A stretch of 64,000 bases of DNA from Bryobacterales bacterium. GTDB lineage: Bacteria > Acidobacteriota > Terriglobia > Bryobacterales > Bryobacteraceae. Shown here in pieces: positions 50,941-59,411 of this stretch. The DNA is taken from positions 16,487 through 80,486 of the forward strand of contig JADZAF010000193.1 in assembly GCA_020852755.1 (NCBI GenBank). The letters run 5' to 3'. Within the stretch, counting starts at the first letter, position 1, and each line of letters starts with the position of its first letter. A program made the position numbers and the translations under genes. Under the pieces are notes generated by a model. It saw only the letters and a program-made list of their open reading frames with translations, did not search any database and had not been told where the DNA came from.

Positions 50941-53649
50941 TCACTCGCACCGCAAAGCGACCACGGGATCCACCCGGGACGCCCGGCGTGCGGGCACGTA
51001 TCCGGCCAGCAGCCCGGCAGCAATCAGAACGGCCGCCGCGGCAAGGTAGACCAGCGGGTCTCCCGGCTCCACTCCGAAAAGCCGGCTCCTGACCAGCCTC
51101 GCCAGCGGATAGGCCGCCGCCATTCCCACCCCCAGGCCGATCGCGATCAGCCGCAGCAGCCGTCCCAGGACCACCCGTCGAACACGCCCGCCGGCGGCTC
51201 CCAGGGCCATCCGCACCCCGATCTCGCGAGTGCGCTGGGCCGTCGCGTAAGAGAGCATGCCGTAGATGCCGATGGCGGCCAGCGCCAGGGCCAGCAGACC
51301 CAGCCCGCTCAGCAGCGAGGCCGTCAGGCGCTCCTGCGAAAGCGCATTGTCGAAATGCGCGGCCAGGGTCTGGGCTCCGGTCAAGGGGAAATCCGGGTCC
51401 AGGGCGGCCAGTTCGCGGCGCACCGCCGGGAGCAGACGCTCCACACCGCCCGTCCCCCGTACCTCCAGGTTCATGCTGCGCAGGAAGCGCTGAGCCAGCG
51501 GAAGATACACGGTAGGCTCGATTTCGGAGCGGTAGCTGCGGAAACGGCCGTCGCGCACCACCCCCACCACCTCCACCAGGCCGGCCGGCGGCCACTCCAC
51601 CCGGAACTGCACACCGAGAGGCTCGCGTCCCGGAAACAGGCGCCGGGCCATCTCTTCGTTGATCAGCGCCACCGGGGCGGCGCCCGGCCGGTCGGATGCG
51701 TTGAAATCGCGGCCCCGCACCACCGGGATGCCGACCGTACGGAAGTAACCGGGACTTACGACGTTGAAACCGACCTGCACTTTCTTCCGGCGCCCGGTTT
51801 CGTCGGGCCCGGTTTCGACGTTGGTGCCGCCGCGCCGCCCGCCCAGCGGAACCACGAAAACCAGGGCCGCGGCGCGCACGCCGGGCAGCGCGCGGACCCG
51901 CTCCAGCAGTTGAGCGTACAGGGCGCCGCCGCGCCGCTCGTCGTAGCCCGCCGAGGCCACGTCGAGGTCCGTCAGCAGGACCTCCTCCGGCCGGAAGGTC
52001 GGATCGGCGGCGTAGGCGTTGGCCAGAGTCCGCACGAACAGGCCCGCGCCAACCACCAGCACTACCGAAAGCGCCACCTGGCCCGCCACCAGCCCGTTCT
52101 GCGCCCGCAGGCGTGTCCCGCCGGGCGTGCCCGTGTCGCTCTTCAGCATCCGGTTCAAATCCAGGCGGGACGCCAGGCGCATGGGGAAGACGGCCAGCGC
52201 CGCTCCCGTGATGGCCGACAGGATCAGGGCAAAGGCCAGCACGCGCCCGTCCAGCGCGATGTCCAGGCGGACCGGCGCCCGGAACATCTGGTGGAAGCCG
52301 CCCAGGAACCAGGCCGTCGCGGCCGCCACCAGCAGGGCGGCCAATCCGCCCAGGCCGCCCAGCACCAGGTTCTCGGTTACCCACTGGCGCATCAGGCGGA
52401 CCCGCCCGGCCCCCAGCGACAGGCGTATGGCGACCTCCCGCTGCCGCCGGGCGGCGCGGGCGACCACCAGATTGGCCACGTTCACGTAAGCCAGCAGCAG
52501 CACCAGCCCGGCCACGGCGCTCAGCAATGCCAGGAAGTCGAAGACGTTCCTGCGGAATCCCGGCCAGAACCGGGCCTGGCTTGCCGGAAACAGCTCGGGG
52601 ACCGTCTCAGCGTATTCCGCCAGGCTTCGTCCCATGGCTTCGCGGCGCTGACTCGTAAGTCGCGCGCTGATCACGGCCAGGTCCGCCGCCGCGGCTTCGA
52701 GGCTCACGCCGGGACGCAGCCGCGCCACGAGCGGGTAGCTCTGCATGCCCCAGGAGCCCAGCGCGTCGACCTCCGCCAGCGGCGGCACGGCCTGCCGGTA
52801 CATGGTCACCGGGACCCAGGCGGACGGCGGCCCGTACCAGTCGAGCACGATGCCCTGGTAGCCGCGCGGCGCCACCCCGATGATGGTGAACGAGCCGTCC
52901 CCCAACCGCACGCTGCGTCCCAGCACCCCGGGGTCCGCTCCGAAGCGCCGTTCCCAGAAGCCGTGGCTGAGCACCACAACCGCGCCGGAACCGGGAGCCT
53001 CGGCCTCCCCGGCGGTAAAGAGACGGCCCAGCGCCGGTTTCACATCGAGAACGGTGAAATAGTTCGGGCTCACCAGTTCGCCATGGATGCGCTCCGCCTG
53101 CCCGCCGGCCCGCAAGGTCATCGGAATCCGCAGGTAGGCCAGAACCCCGGAGAGCGTCCGGTTGTGATCGCGATAGTACTCGAATTCCGGATAGGAGCAG
53201 CTGGTGAACCCGCCGGAAGCGCGGTTGCGGGGGTAGACCGACACCAGGCTCCCGGGGTCCGGCACGCCCGGCAGGGGCCTCAGGAACAGGACGTTCACAA
53301 AGCTGAAGACCGCCACGTTGACGCCGATGCCCAGGGCCAGAGACAGGATCGCCACGGCCAGAAAACCCGGGCTGGCGCGCAAGCCGCGCAGCGCGTAGCG
53401 CGCGTCCTGAATCCAGGACTCCAGGACAGGCCATTCCCAGGCTTCGCGGCTGCGCTCGCCGAGGCGGGCCGTGTTCCCGAACTGCCGCCGGGCAGCGTGG
53501 GCCGCCTCTTCGTCCGACAGGCCCTCCGCGCGGTTTTCCTCGGCCTGCATCTCGAGGTGGAAGCGCATCTCTTCTTCGAGTTCGCTCTCCATTTGCGGGC
53601 GGCGCCGCAGGAGCAACAGCTTGCGCCAGTTCTCGCCGAGCGGGTTCAA
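50941..53649 (-). CDS. ADOP-family FtsX/MacB-type ABC transporter permease
   Basis: 902 aa. The N-terminal ADOP prefix (MESELEEEMRFHLEMQAEEN) is typical of acidobacterial duplicated-orphan permeases. Two MacB-PCD periplasmic domains and two FtsX membrane modules follow, with helices near residues 90-115, 360-385, 430-480, and 810-890. No ATPase subunit is in the window. The start is TTG at 53649, with GGAGG just upstream and overlapping the padR stop (TTGA), so translation is coupled. It may export peptides or antibiotics under PadR control; the substrate is unknown. Confidence 0.88.
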   Translation of the reverse strand: MNPLGENWRKLLLLRRRPQMESELEEEMRFHLEMQAEENRAEGLSDEEAAHAARRQFGNTARLGERSREAWEWPVLESWIQDARYALRGLRASPGFLAVAILSLALGIGVNVAVFSFVNVLFLRPLPGVPDPGSLVSVYPRNRASGGFTSCSYPEFEYYRDHNRTLSGVLAYLRIPMTLRAGGQAERIHGELVSPNYFTVLDVKPALGRLFTAGEAEAPGSGAVVVLSHGFWERRFGADPGVLGRSVRLGDGSFTIIGVAPRGYQGIVLDWYGPPSAWVPVTMYRQAVPPLAEVDALGSWGMQSYPLVARLRPGVSLEAAAADLAVISARLTSQRREAMGRSLAEYAETVPELFPASQARFWPGFRRNVFDFLALLSAVAGLVLLLAYVNVANLVVARAARRQREVAIRLSLGAGRVRLMRQWVTENLVLGGLGGLAALLVAAATAWFLGGFHQMFRAPVRLDIALDGRVLAFALILSAITGAALAVFPMRLASRLDLNRMLKSDTGTPGGTRLRAQNGLVAGQVALSVVLVVGAGLFVRTLANAYAADPTFRPEEVLLTDLDVASAGYDERRGGALYAQLLERVRALPGVRAAALVFVVPLGGRRGGTNVETGPDETGRRKKVQVGFNVVSPGYFRTVGIPVVRGRDFNASDRPGAAPVALINEEMARRLFPGREPLGVQFRVEWPPAGLVEVVGVVRDGRFRSYRSEIEPTVYLPLAQRFLRSMNLEVRGTGGVERLLPAVRRELAALDPDFPLTGAQTLAAHFDNALSQERLTASLLSGLGLLALALAAIGIYGMLSYATAQRTREIGVRMALGAAGGRVRRVVLGRLLRLIAIGLGVGMAAAYPLARLVRSRLFGVEPGDPLVYLAAAAVLIAAGLLAGYVPARRASRVDPVVALRCE

Positions 53650-53987
53650 GGCGCCTCCTCGAGCGGCTGGATGACCCGGGTGATGGCCTCCACCACCCGG
53701 GTGAAAGCCGAGACCTCGGCGGTAAGCTGCTTCCGTCCAGCCGGGGTCAACCGGTAGGTGCGGGCGCGCCGCTTCGGCCCGCTGGGGATCCACTCGGCGG
53801 TGACCCATCCCTTGACCAGCATGCGCTGCAGGGCGGGATAGAGGGAGCCTTCCTCCACCTGCAGGACTCCTCCGGTGGCCTGCTGGATGAATTTGGCGAT
53901 GGCGTAGCCGTGAATGCGCCCGAAGCGGGCGATGGTTTTCAGAATGAGCATCTCCAGGGTCCCCGGAGGGATATCCGCTCTATCCAT
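53646..53987 (-). CDS. PadR-family transcriptional regulator
   Basis: 113 aa winged-helix protein: GTLEMLILKTIARFGRIHGYAI (helix-turn-helix), VEEGSLYPALQRMLVKGWV and YRLTPAGRKQL are the family's standard blocks. It represses its own operon in the known cases. Its start codon lies inside an inverted repeat and a 12-bp palindrome sits directly upstream (next entry). It overlaps the permease gene by 4 bp, so both are one operon. Confidence 0.93.
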   Translation of the reverse strand: MDRADIPPGTLEMLILKTIARFGRIHGYAIAKFIQQATGGVLQVEEGSLYPALQRMLVKGWVTAEWIPSGPKRRARTYRLTPAGRKQLTAEVSAFTRVVEAITRVIQPLEEAP

Positions 53988-54005
53988 AGAGAATCTATAT
54001 ATAGA
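53978..54005. promoter_or_regulatory. Paired palindromes at the padR start, likely PadR operator
   Basis: CTCTAT-CC-ATAGAG (53978-53991) spans the padR start codon and TCTATATATAGA (53994-54005) is a perfect 12-bp palindrome immediately upstream. Both share the half-site CTATA/ATAG. The AT-rich pair in a GC-rich context is what an autoregulatory PadR operator would look like; binding is inferred. Confidence 0.6.
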
Positions 54006-54062
54006 ACCGGTTGGGTGAGGCAGTCAAGGCCAAAGCCCAGCCCGGGTTACAATATTGCTCGG

Positions 54063-54881
54063 ATGTCCTTTGCCGGCATGCGGGTTCTGGCTCTGGAGAG
54101 CCGCCGGGCGGCCGAGATCGCCGAGCTGATCCGCCGGCGCGGCGGCGAGCCGGTGACGGCGCCCTCCATGCGCGAGGTCCCGCTCGAATCCAACACCGAG
54201 GCCTTCGGTTTCGCCGAACGCCTCTTCGCCGGCGGCTTCGACCTGATGATCTTCCTGACCGGGGTGGGGACCCGCGCCCTGGCCCGGACGCTGGCGGCCC
54301 GCTATCCCGCCGAGCGCTTCCCCGAGGCGCTGCGGGGCCTGACCGTCGCAGCCCGGGGGCCCAAGCCGGTCGCGGCCCTGCGCGAGATGAACGTGCCGGT
54401 CGCCATCCCCGCTCCGCCGCCCCACACCTGGCGGGAGGTGCTGGCCGCCACCGAGAACCGGCCGGAACGCCGTATCGCGGTGCAGGAGTACGGGCGTTCG
54501 AACCCCCAGCTTCTGGAAGCCCTGCGGGTGCGGGGCGCCGAGGTCACCCCCGTTCCGGTCTACCACTGGGATCTGCCCGAAGACCGCGGGCCCCTTCAGG
54601 CCGCCGCCCGCCGCCTGGCGGCGGGGGAAATCGACGTGGCCCTGTTCACCTCGGCCGCGCAGATCGAGCACCTGCTCCGGGCGGCTTCCGAGCTCGGTCT
54701 CGAGGAACCGGCCCGGCAGGGCCTGCAGCGCGCCGTGATTGCCTCCATCGGGCCCACCACCAGCGAAGCCCTGGAGGAGCACGGGATCCGGCCCGACCTC
54801 GAGCCCAGCCAGGCGAAGATGGGCTTCCTGGTGCAGGAAACCGCCGGCCGCGCGGCGGAACTGCGGAGAGCCAAGCCGTGA
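54063..54881 (+). CDS. hemD: Uroporphyrinogen-III synthase
   Basis: 272 aa with the bilobal HemD pattern: domain 1 begins VLALESRRAAEIAELIRRRGGE, domain 2 holds VALFTSAAQIEHLLRAA and IASIGPTTSEALEEHGI, the most conserved stretch. It closes and inverts ring D in tetrapyrrole synthesis. A TACAAT at 54048-54053 would start transcription within about 3 nt of the ATG, so the message is nearly leaderless. Its stop overlaps the GTG of atpZ (GTGA), coupling haem and ATP synthase gene expression. Confidence 0.85.
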   Translation: MSFAGMRVLALESRRAAEIAELIRRRGGEPVTAPSMREVPLESNTEAFGFAERLFAGGFDLMIFLTGVGTRALARTLAARYPAERFPEALRGLTVAARGPKPVAALREMNVPVAIPAPPPHTWREVLAATENRPERRIAVQEYGRSNPQLLEALRVRGAEVTPVPVYHWDLPEDRGPLQAAARRLAAGEIDVALFTSAAQIEHLLRAASELGLEEPARQGLQRAVIASIGPTTSEALEEHGIRPDLEPSQAKMGFLVQETAGRAAELRRAKP

Positions 54882-55093
54882 GCAAGTCGTTCATGGCCAC
54901 CGTGGGGCGGTATACCACGCTGGCATTCGTGCTGCCCTCCAGCACCCTGGCCGGCTACATCATCGGGTACCTGCTGGACAAAGCGTTCGGCACGCATTTC
55001 CTGTACATTGTCTTCCTGCTGCTGGGTATCGCCTCCGGTTTCGTTCAGTTGATCCGGCAGATCCAGCGGGACACCCGCACGAATGGATCCTGA
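54878..55093 (+). CDS. atpZ: AtpZ/AtpI-family F0 assembly protein
   Basis: 71 aa with two membrane helices (YTTLAFVLPSSTLAGYIIGY and FLYIVFLLLGIASGFVQLI), matching the AtpZ/AtpI small-subunit family that precedes F0 operons and helps magnesium uptake or c-ring assembly. The start is GTG overlapping hemD (GTGA); ATG at 54893 is an alternative. It overlaps atpI by 11 bp. Confidence 0.82.
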   Translation: MSKSFMATVGRYTTLAFVLPSSTLAGYIIGYLLDKAFGTHFLYIVFLLLGIASGFVQLIRQIQRDTRTNGS

Positions 55094-55469
55094 CCAGGCG
55101 CTGTACGGCCGGGCGCTCAGCCGCATCCGGCGCTGGATGCTGGCCATCACGGCCGCCGGCGCCGCGGCGGGCTGGTTCTTTTCGGGCTGGAACTGGGGGG
55201 CAGGCTTCCTGGCCGGGGCCGTTGCCTCGTACCTGAACTTTCGATGGCTGAAGCAGCTGGTGGAGTCGCTTGGGGAAACGGGCCGGCGGCGGCCGCGCGC
55301 CCGTGTGGCGGTGGTTCTGGGGCTGCGCTACGCGGGCCTGGCCGCAGGCGGCTATGCTATAGTAAATTACTCAAGCTTAAGCCTCTCCGCCGCACTGGCG
55401 GGTCTGTTCGTGGCGGTTGCGGCGGTAATCGCGGAAATCCTTTTCGAGCTCATTTATGCCGGAACATGA
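55083..55469 (+). CDS. atpI: ATP synthase subunit I
   Basis: 128 aa with four hydrophobic helices. The family pattern is seen in GFLAGAVASYLNFRWL and LSAALAGLFVAVAAVIAEILFE. It assists c-ring assembly. It overlaps both neighbours (11 bp with atpZ, 14 bp with atpB), so the four genes are translationally coupled. Confidence 0.85.
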   Translation: MDPDQALYGRALSRIRRWMLAITAAGAAAGWFFSGWNWGAGFLAGAVASYLNFRWLKQLVESLGETGRRRPRARVAVVLGLRYAGLAAGGYAIVNYSSLSLSAALAGLFVAVAAVIAEILFELIYAGT

Positions 55470-56193
55470 ACTGTGGGTGACGAAGCTCTTCAACGATCAT
55501 CTGGCCGGGTTGGGAAACTCGATTCTCAACCTCTTCGGCCTGCACGCTGAAGACGCCGCCCGCCCCTGGGCGAATTACGTCACCATGGAAATCCTGGTGG
55601 TCCTGATCCTGGCGGCTGCGGCCGCGGTCCTCCGCCCGCGCCTCTCGGTGGACCGGCCGGGGAAAGCGCAGCAGATCCTGGAGATGGTGTACGGTTTCCT
55701 GCGCGGCCAGTCGGAGGAGACGGTCGGGCACGACGGCCCGAAATACCTGCATTATTTCGCTACCATTTTTCTGTTTATCCTGACGGCCAACCTGATCGGG
55801 CTGATTCCGGGCTTCGAGTCGCCCACCATGTTTCCGTACGTGACGGTGGGCTGCGCGCTGGTGACTTTCTTCTATTACAACTACGTGGGCGCCAGGGCGC
55901 AGGGCGCCGGGAAATACGCCGCCCACTTCGCCGGCCCCATGCCGGTGCTGGCGCCGCTCATGCTGCCCATCGAGCTGATCAGCCACATGGCCCGCCCGCT
56001 CTCCCTGTCCGTTCGTCTTTTCGCCAACATGTACGCGGGCGAGCAGGTGACCCTGGTCTTCCTGAGCCTGACCTACCTGGTGGTTCCGGTGGCCTTTATG
56101 GGCCTGCACATCTTCGTCGCGTTTCTGCAGGCCTACGTTTTCGTGCTGTTGACCATGACCTACGTGGGCGGGGCGGTCGCGCACGAGCATTAA
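55456..56193 (+). CDS. atpB: ATP synthase F0 subunit a
   Basis: 245 aa with five to six membrane helices. The essential Arg lies in LSLSVRLFANMYAGE, and FLFILTANLIGLIPG and a C-terminal VFVLLTMTYVGGAV are characteristic. It forms the half-channels for ion flow against the c-ring. Genes for subunit b, delta and the F1 part are not in the window, so the operon is split. Confidence 0.96.
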   Translation: MPEHELWVTKLFNDHLAGLGNSILNLFGLHAEDAARPWANYVTMEILVVLILAAAAAVLRPRLSVDRPGKAQQILEMVYGFLRGQSEETVGHDGPKYLHYFATIFLFILTANLIGLIPGFESPTMFPYVTVGCALVTFFYYNYVGARAQGAGKYAAHFAGPMPVLAPLMLPIELISHMARPLSLSVRLFANMYAGEQVTLVFLSLTYLVVPVAFMGLHIFVAFLQAYVFVLLTMTYVGGAVAHEH

Positions 56194-56288
56194 TTCCGGC
56201 TTGATGAAAAAGGCCGCAGCGTGAGCCCGGCTGTAAGAGGATGACGGGAACCACCTCCTGCGGACCTCACTTTACATAGGAGAGTACG

Positions 56289-56582
56289 ATGAACGTGAAG
56301 TTGATGTTGATCCTGCTGGCGCTGTTTGCGTTCGCCAGCCCGATGTTCGCCCAGGGCACGGGCGGCACCAATTGGGTGGCCATTACCTCGGGCTTCTCGA
56401 TGGCCATCGCCTCGGCGGTGTGCGGCCTGGCGCAGGCCAAGGCCGTGGCGGCGGCGGCTGAAGGCATGGCGCGCAATCCGGGGGCTTCGGCGGCCATCCG
56501 TTTCGCGCTGCTGCTCGGCCTGGTGCTGATCGAGTCCCTGGCGCTCTACACCCTGGTTATCATCTTCGTGAAGGTCACGTAG
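56289..56582 (+). CDS. atpE: ATP synthase F0 subunit c, with sodium-type ligand residues
   Basis: 97 aa: an N-terminal signal-like peptide (to about residue 22), then the two helices of the c-subunit. The ion-binding Glu82 is in LIESLALY; Ser83 and Tyr87 follow. In helix 1, Gln49 (GLAQAKAV) lies 13 residues before the conserved Arg62 of MARNP. Gln, Glu, Ser and Tyr correspond to Gln32, Glu65, Ser66 and Tyr70 of the sodium-driven Ilyobacter c-ring, while the position of Thr67 is Leu. The ion used cannot be decided from sequence alone. AGGAG precedes the ATG. Confidence 0.95.
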   Translation: MNVKLMLILLALFAFASPMFAQGTGGTNWVAITSGFSMAIASAVCGLAQAKAVAAAAEGMARNPGASAAIRFALLLGLVLIESLALYTLVIIFVKVT

Positions 56583-56586
56583 CGAA

Positions 56587-56642
56587 AAAAGGGGACAGAG
56601 GGATTTAATTCGCTCGCGAATCAAATCCCTCTGTCCCCTTTT
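56587..56642. terminator. 20-bp perfect palindromic element acting as bidirectional terminator
   Basis: Arms 56587-56606 and 56623-56642 are perfect reverse complements (AAAAGGGGACAGAGGGATTT) around a 16-nt centre that holds a further 5-bp stem. The flanking A-run and T-run make it terminator-like for both atpE and the convergent glycosidase gene, whose stop codon directly abuts it. The arm sequence resembles the GGGACAGA-type palindromic elements that I associate with REP-associated (RAYT/Y1) transposases, but none is present here. Confidence 0.8.
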
Positions 56643-59411
56643 CTATTTGAGGACGTAGTAGGGGGTGCGCTGGTCGGGGTCGGGTTCGAACCAGCCGCCG
56701 CCTTCGGAATTCAGGATTTCAAAGTAGTACATCAGGTCCCAGTGGGATGAAATGGCTTCCGCAGGGATGGTGAAGGTCAGGCGCGGCGGGACGGCTTCCA
56801 GCATCTCGAAACGCGCCAGTTGATTGACCGGCCGGTAGTGGAGCCGCACGGCCGACACGGAAGCAGCGGGCGAAATCTTCAGCGACAGTTCCAGAGGCTT
56901 GCCCGGAGTCAGGGCCGCGGGCGGAGTATGCAGAATCGCGGGCCGCGGCAGCATGCGGGGCGTCCGCGGCGCCGGCAGGGGAGCCGCCGCGCCCGGTCCT
57001 TTCAGCAGCAGCGCGCTGACTTCCCATGGGCCTTCGGGAAAAGGCACCGTCACGTGGTCGCCCTCGGCCTTCAACCGCATCTCGGTGACTTTGCCGTTGG
57101 GATCGACCAGCATCGCGGTGAACTCGCCCGGACCGGTCCGCGCCCGGAAATACTGCCGGCCCTGGCCGCGCACGAAGTCGCGCAGCAGCACCTCGCGCGG
57201 CAACTGCCCCGGGTTCCTGGATACAGCCCGTACCTCGAGGTAGGGCGTCAGCGGAATCGACACGAGCTCGCGCTTGCCCGGCCCGGTCCACCCCGAGGCC
57301 TCATCCGCTCCGGCGTGCCGGAACCGCGGCGCCACGTGGTTGCCGAGGATGTAGGGGTGCTGCCGCCAGGAGGCTCCCTTCGACGGCGCCGGCGGAGCGC
57401 CGAAATCGAACCCCACATCGAACCGGCCGAACCGCTCGAAAACCTCCTCGCGCTCCCGCACCAGTTCCAGATCGTGGCGCACGTACGGCAGCTTGTCCTT
57501 CCAGTGGCCGATATCGTCCGGGCCGAAGGCCATCCCGGCAGGGTACAAGCCGCCGGTGAAGGCGGCCAGCTTCTCCCAGACGGCCACAGCCGCGGTCAGC
57601 TCGCGACGCGCGGTGGCCAGAGCCGCCCCGTCGCCGGTGCGGTCGAAATACTCCAACCTTTCGGCCGCGGTCTGCTTCCGCGCGTGGTAGCGGGCCAGCA
57701 GGGCGAGAACGGTGAAATCCGCTTCTGAAGAGCGCCACTCGGCGGGCCCTCCCGGCATCTTCGACCGGGCCCGCTCCAAGGCTTCTTCGGTGGCTGCCGC
57801 CATCTGGTCGAGGCGCGCCGCGGTCTGCTCCGGCGTCTGCCTGGCCGAGGCGCGGTTTTCCAGACGGTTCCCCACAGCCTCCCCGATGGAGGCCACGTAG
57901 CGCCAGTCGCTGGGCGGCGCCTGCTTGTAGGCGTCGATCAGGCCGCCGGGGTTGATCTCCGGCCAGATGTACATGTTGGGATCGGCCAGGTGCACGGCGA
58001 CGATTTCATTCAGCACCCGGCTCGAATTGCGGTAGGCGTCGAAGACGTCCTGCGCAGCCGGGCCGAAGCGGTCCCGCAGCTCCGCCAGGAAGACGCCGTC
58101 CGGGGTGGCCGGGTCATAGCTCAGCCGGCCCCAAAGCTGGTAGAACAGCCAGTAGCGCTCGAACTCGTACTTCCAGAAAACGCGGTCGCGGTTCGATTCG
58201 GTGAACACGCCCCACCTGCCCGGCCGGTTTCCGAAACCTTTTTGCGCCAGCGGCGGATCGATCTCAAAGCCCGAAGCCCCGCTGAGCGTGAAGGTGGGAA
58301 CTGCGCGCCGCACGTAACCGGGATCGCCCCACAGCAGCAGGCGGTGCGAGCCCAAACCCCAGACTTCGAAGAGAAAATCGTAGGGGCGCGGCTTCTGCAG
58401 CAGGTTCAAATAGCTGTAATTGGGAAAGGTCTCGGCGGGCGGATAGGGCCTGCCCAGGTCTTCCGCCCAGTACTTGGACGACACCCTTAAAGGCACGCCC
58501 GCGCCCATGGCCGCTTCCGCCATCCCGCCGGCCATGATCCAGCCGCGCAGGTCCAGCACCACCCGCCGCCCGGCTTCACGAATCGCCCGGAAGACGTAAT
58601 CGCGGTAGAACGGCACCTGCTGCGGGCCCGGAATGCCGGACTCCGAATTCGTCCGCATCTGCACGCTCCGTATCGCAGGGCAGAGTTCCAGGATCTTCTT
58701 GAGCGCCGCGTAGCTGTACGGCCCGATATTCTCCGCCGTGAGGCCCTCCACGGTGGGCTGCATGCCCGGCTGGATGTTGTGTTCCCAGACTCCCAGGGTG
58801 AAATCGATGCCGTATTCGGATGCGGTGCGGGAGATGTACTGGAGCATCTCGAGATTGCGGTCCCGCTCGGCGGCAGCGAGCCCGGGGACGCGTATGTCCG
58901 GAAATTCGGGCAGCGCGATCCAGAACGGATAGGGCGGCGCCAGGTAATTGGTCTGGTGCGCGAAAACCAGGTTGAAGCGGTTGAACCGGGCTCGGGCCAG
59001 CATGGCCAGGTAACGGGCCCAGTAATCTCGCGAATAGTACCAGTCCTTTTCGAGATCGGCGTTGTGCAGGAAATGCCGGATGCCGCGCACCGGCGTGCGG
59101 GGAGCGCCCTGGGCGGAAACCAGACGCCCGGTGGTCCCGATCTGCTCGGCGGCCGCCAGAAGCCCATACATGAGGCCTCGCAGGTCGCCGCCGCCGATGC
59201 GCCCCGGCCGGATGGTGTAGCTCTCGGGCGGGTCGGTGGTAACTTCCGTGACGACCCGGAAGCGCTTCTCGGGCAGCCCGCGGGCTTCCAGGGCCTTGCG
59301 GAGTTCGGCCATGCCGAATTCGACCGGGCCGGCTCCGAGGACGCCGGTCGACAGCAGCGCCAACGCGCACAGACGCAGGCAGCAGTTACTCAACAACGGT
59401 GCTCCAGCCAC
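56643..59411 (-). CDS. Large secreted glycosidase-like protein (GH20/GH67-like N-domain)
   Basis: 922 aa. The signal is LLSNCCLRLCALALLSTGVLG. Residues ~30-110 resemble the small alpha/beta domain that precedes the barrel in GH20, GH67 and GH84 enzymes (YTIRPGRIGGGDLRGLMYG). A TIM-barrel-like region follows (RGIRHFLHNADLEKDWYYSRD, EYGIDFTLGVWEHN). The C-terminal half is helical, then beta-rich. Substrate unknown. The start may be GTG at 59411 or TTG at 59396/59393, all overlapping the symporter gene, so the two are coupled. Its product may supply the symporter's substrate. Confidence 0.7.
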   Translation of the reverse strand: MAGAPLLSNCCLRLCALALLSTGVLGAGPVEFGMAELRKALEARGLPEKRFRVVTEVTTDPPESYTIRPGRIGGGDLRGLMYGLLAAAEQIGTTGRLVSAQGAPRTPVRGIRHFLHNADLEKDWYYSRDYWARYLAMLARARFNRFNLVFAHQTNYLAPPYPFWIALPEFPDIRVPGLAAAERDRNLEMLQYISRTASEYGIDFTLGVWEHNIQPGMQPTVEGLTAENIGPYSYAALKKILELCPAIRSVQMRTNSESGIPGPQQVPFYRDYVFRAIREAGRRVVLDLRGWIMAGGMAEAAMGAGVPLRVSSKYWAEDLGRPYPPAETFPNYSYLNLLQKPRPYDFLFEVWGLGSHRLLLWGDPGYVRRAVPTFTLSGASGFEIDPPLAQKGFGNRPGRWGVFTESNRDRVFWKYEFERYWLFYQLWGRLSYDPATPDGVFLAELRDRFGPAAQDVFDAYRNSSRVLNEIVAVHLADPNMYIWPEINPGGLIDAYKQAPPSDWRYVASIGEAVGNRLENRASARQTPEQTAARLDQMAAATEEALERARSKMPGGPAEWRSSEADFTVLALLARYHARKQTAAERLEYFDRTGDGAALATARRELTAAVAVWEKLAAFTGGLYPAGMAFGPDDIGHWKDKLPYVRHDLELVREREEVFERFGRFDVGFDFGAPPAPSKGASWRQHPYILGNHVAPRFRHAGADEASGWTGPGKRELVSIPLTPYLEVRAVSRNPGQLPREVLLRDFVRGQGRQYFRARTGPGEFTAMLVDPNGKVTEMRLKAEGDHVTVPFPEGPWEVSALLLKGPGAAAPLPAPRTPRMLPRPAILHTPPAALTPGKPLELSLKISPAASVSAVRLHYRPVNQLARFEMLEAVPPRLTFTIPAEAISSHWDLMYYFEILNSEGGGWFEPDPDQRTPYYVLK

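Noticed and set aside
51355..53757. 800-codon antisense frame to the ADOP permease
   Set aside because: Low-complexity His/Arg/Gln composition and complete overlap with a real gene.
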